Of a stretch of 64,000 bases of DNA, positions 63,197 through 64,000 are shown in pieces. This stretch comes from Parapedobacter sp037190485 (GTDB lineage: Bacteria; Bacteroidota; Bacteroidia; Sphingobacteriales; Sphingobacteriaceae), in assembly GCA_037190485.1 (NCBI GenBank), contig JBBCJB010000020.1:62001-126000 (forward strand). The letters run 5' to 3'. The notes under the pieces were generated by a model. That model had not been told where the DNA came from, ran no database searches, and saw nothing but the letters and a program-made list of their open reading frames with translations. Position 1 is the stretch's first letter, and each line of letters starts with the position of its first letter. A program made the position numbers and the translations under genes.

Positions 63197-64000
63197 CTAG
63201 AAGATTTCTACGATTCCCTCCCCCTCCTTCTTATAGGTTTTGCCCACGATTGTACAGATCAGTTCCATGGCGTCTTCAAGCCGCAGGGTAGACTCCAGGG
63301 TCAGGTTGTAGCGATACGACATCACCTGGTCATCGTCGGTGGTCAATTGCACATCATACAGATTGGCCAGCGTCTGTGCCAATTCGTCAAAGGAGGCCAT
63401 TTTGAGCTCGGCACGTCCCTTTATCCACGATGGGCGTTCGGCCACCATCGCCTTATCCACCCGATAGTCCCCCGTTGCCTTCTGATACACCAACGACTGG
63501 CCCATGGTCAGTTCAGAAAGCCTTGGCGTCGAAGCACTTTTGACCAACACCTTCCCGGTCGTTACAGCCACATTGACATTTTGCAGCCGCTCGTACGATT
63601 GGATGCTGAACGATGTCCCCAAAACCTCGACGACCACGCCGTCGGTAGCCACCAGAAACGGACGCAGCGTATCACGCTTTACTTCAAAAAAAGCTTCACC
63701 CGACAGCTTGATCCGCCTTTCCCGATCCCCGAAGGCCGCAGGCACTTCCAATGCCGAATGCGCATTGAGCCACACGATCGTGCTGTCGGGCAACCGGACT
63801 TGTTTCAACTGCCTGCCTGACGTGGTGATGGTGTGCGGGGCGTGTCCGGGTTTGGATGGGTGATGTGCCGATGGCGTTGTGGTTTGTGCGATCCAATAGA
63901 GCAATGTCGATATCGAAACCACGAGTGCCATACTGGCTGCCACCCTTACCCCGGGATGCCTATGCCACTTCGTGCGTTGCCGCCTATCGTGTACACCTTG
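63197..64000 (-). CDS. fecR: FecR family anti-sigma factor (5' end outside window)
   Basis: 268 codons are seen; the frame is open to the window edge, so the N-terminal anti-sigma part lies outside. Visible are a membrane segment (MALVVSISTLLYWIAQ), the FecR periplasmic strands KQVRLPDSTIVWLNAHSALE, IKLSGEAFFEVKRDTLRPF and VVVEVLGTSFSIQSY, and a DUF4974-like C-terminus. It pairs with the SusC downstream. Its sigma factor is expected just beyond the edge. Confidence 0.9.
   Translation of the reverse strand, partial: QGVHDRRQRTKWHRHPGVRVAASMALVVSISTLLYWIAQTTTPSAHHPSKPGHAPHTITTSGRQLKQVRLPDSTIVWLNAHSALEVPAAFGDRERRIKLSGEAFFEVKRDTLRPFLVATDGVVVEVLGTSFSIQSYERLQNVNVAVTTGKVLVKSASTPRLSELTMGQSLVYQKATGDYRVDKAMVAERPSWIKGRAELKMASFDELAQTLANLYDVQLTTDDDQVMSYRYNLTLESTLRLEDAMELICTIVGKTYKKEGEGIVEIF

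Overview
The window looks like the chromosome of a Bacteroidota bacterium, most likely a relatively GC-rich member of the Sphingobacteriales. I judge this from three SusC/SusD outer-membrane pairs, each with FecR-type anti-sigma factors, from ECF sigma factors of the Bacteroidota kind, and from promoters that fit the Bacteroidota consensus (TTG, about 20 bp, TAnnTTTG) rather than the E. coli one. The genus is not certain. No rRNA, tRNA, CRISPR array, transposase or phage gene was seen.

Layout. (1) 1-8421: a DUF1501 protein (cut by the window edge) and a large cytochrome-c/DUF1549/DUF1553 membrane protein, a small lipoprotein, an orphan FtsX-type permease with two tandem dyad sites upstream, and a TPR lipoprotein. 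(2) 8677-14280: a GH43 glycosidase, a lipoprotein, a small DoxX-like/SRPBCC/VOC cluster divergent from a DJ-1/AraC regulator, and a MalY-type PLP enzyme. (3) 14470-40297, all on the minus strand: a large polysaccharide utilisation locus. Reading from its upstream end it encodes an ECF sigma factor, a two-domain esterase, a Tat-exported FAD oxidoreductase, a Tat-exported Gfo/Idh/MocA protein, FecR, SusC, SusD, a fimbrillin/beta-helix surface lipoprotein, a second two-domain esterase, a GH28 pectinase-type lipoprotein, two tandem PQQ/cytochrome-c dehydrogenase lipoproteins, a Tat-exported TIM-barrel isomerase/epimerase, a cytoplasmic Gfo/Idh/MocA oxidoreductase and a sialate-type O-acetylesterase. 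(4) 40424-44528: housekeeping genes prfB (with a +1 programmed frameshift) and dcd, a GH20-like protein, lipA, and a remnant of a bestrophin gene. (5) 44718-51560, plus strand: a minimal sigma/FecR/SusC/SusD system ending in a strong hairpin. (6) 51668-53157: ogt, a tiny thioredoxin-fold protein and a MarR regulator with a four-cysteine tail; the last two have promoters that overlap matching palindromic operators. (7) 53192-64000, minus strand: FecR (cut by the edge), SusC, SusD, a PHP-type phosphoesterase, a second sialate-type acetylesterase and a calcineurin-like phosphoesterase.

How they may work together. Region 3 combines ordinary pectin-type depolymerisation (GH28, O-acetylesterases, SusCD import) with an unusually heavy redox set: two PQQ dehydrogenases with their own haem, an FAD oxidoreductase, two Gfo/Idh proteins and an isomerase/epimerase, five of these six with export signals. 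I read it as a candidate oxidative glycan-degradation system and the most interesting part of the window; this is inference. Region 7 pairs SusCD with two unrelated metal-dependent phosphoesterases and may take up a phosphate-containing glycan or lipid head group. Starts were chosen from signal peptides, lipoboxes and overlaps; several differ from the longest possible frame and this is stated in the entries.
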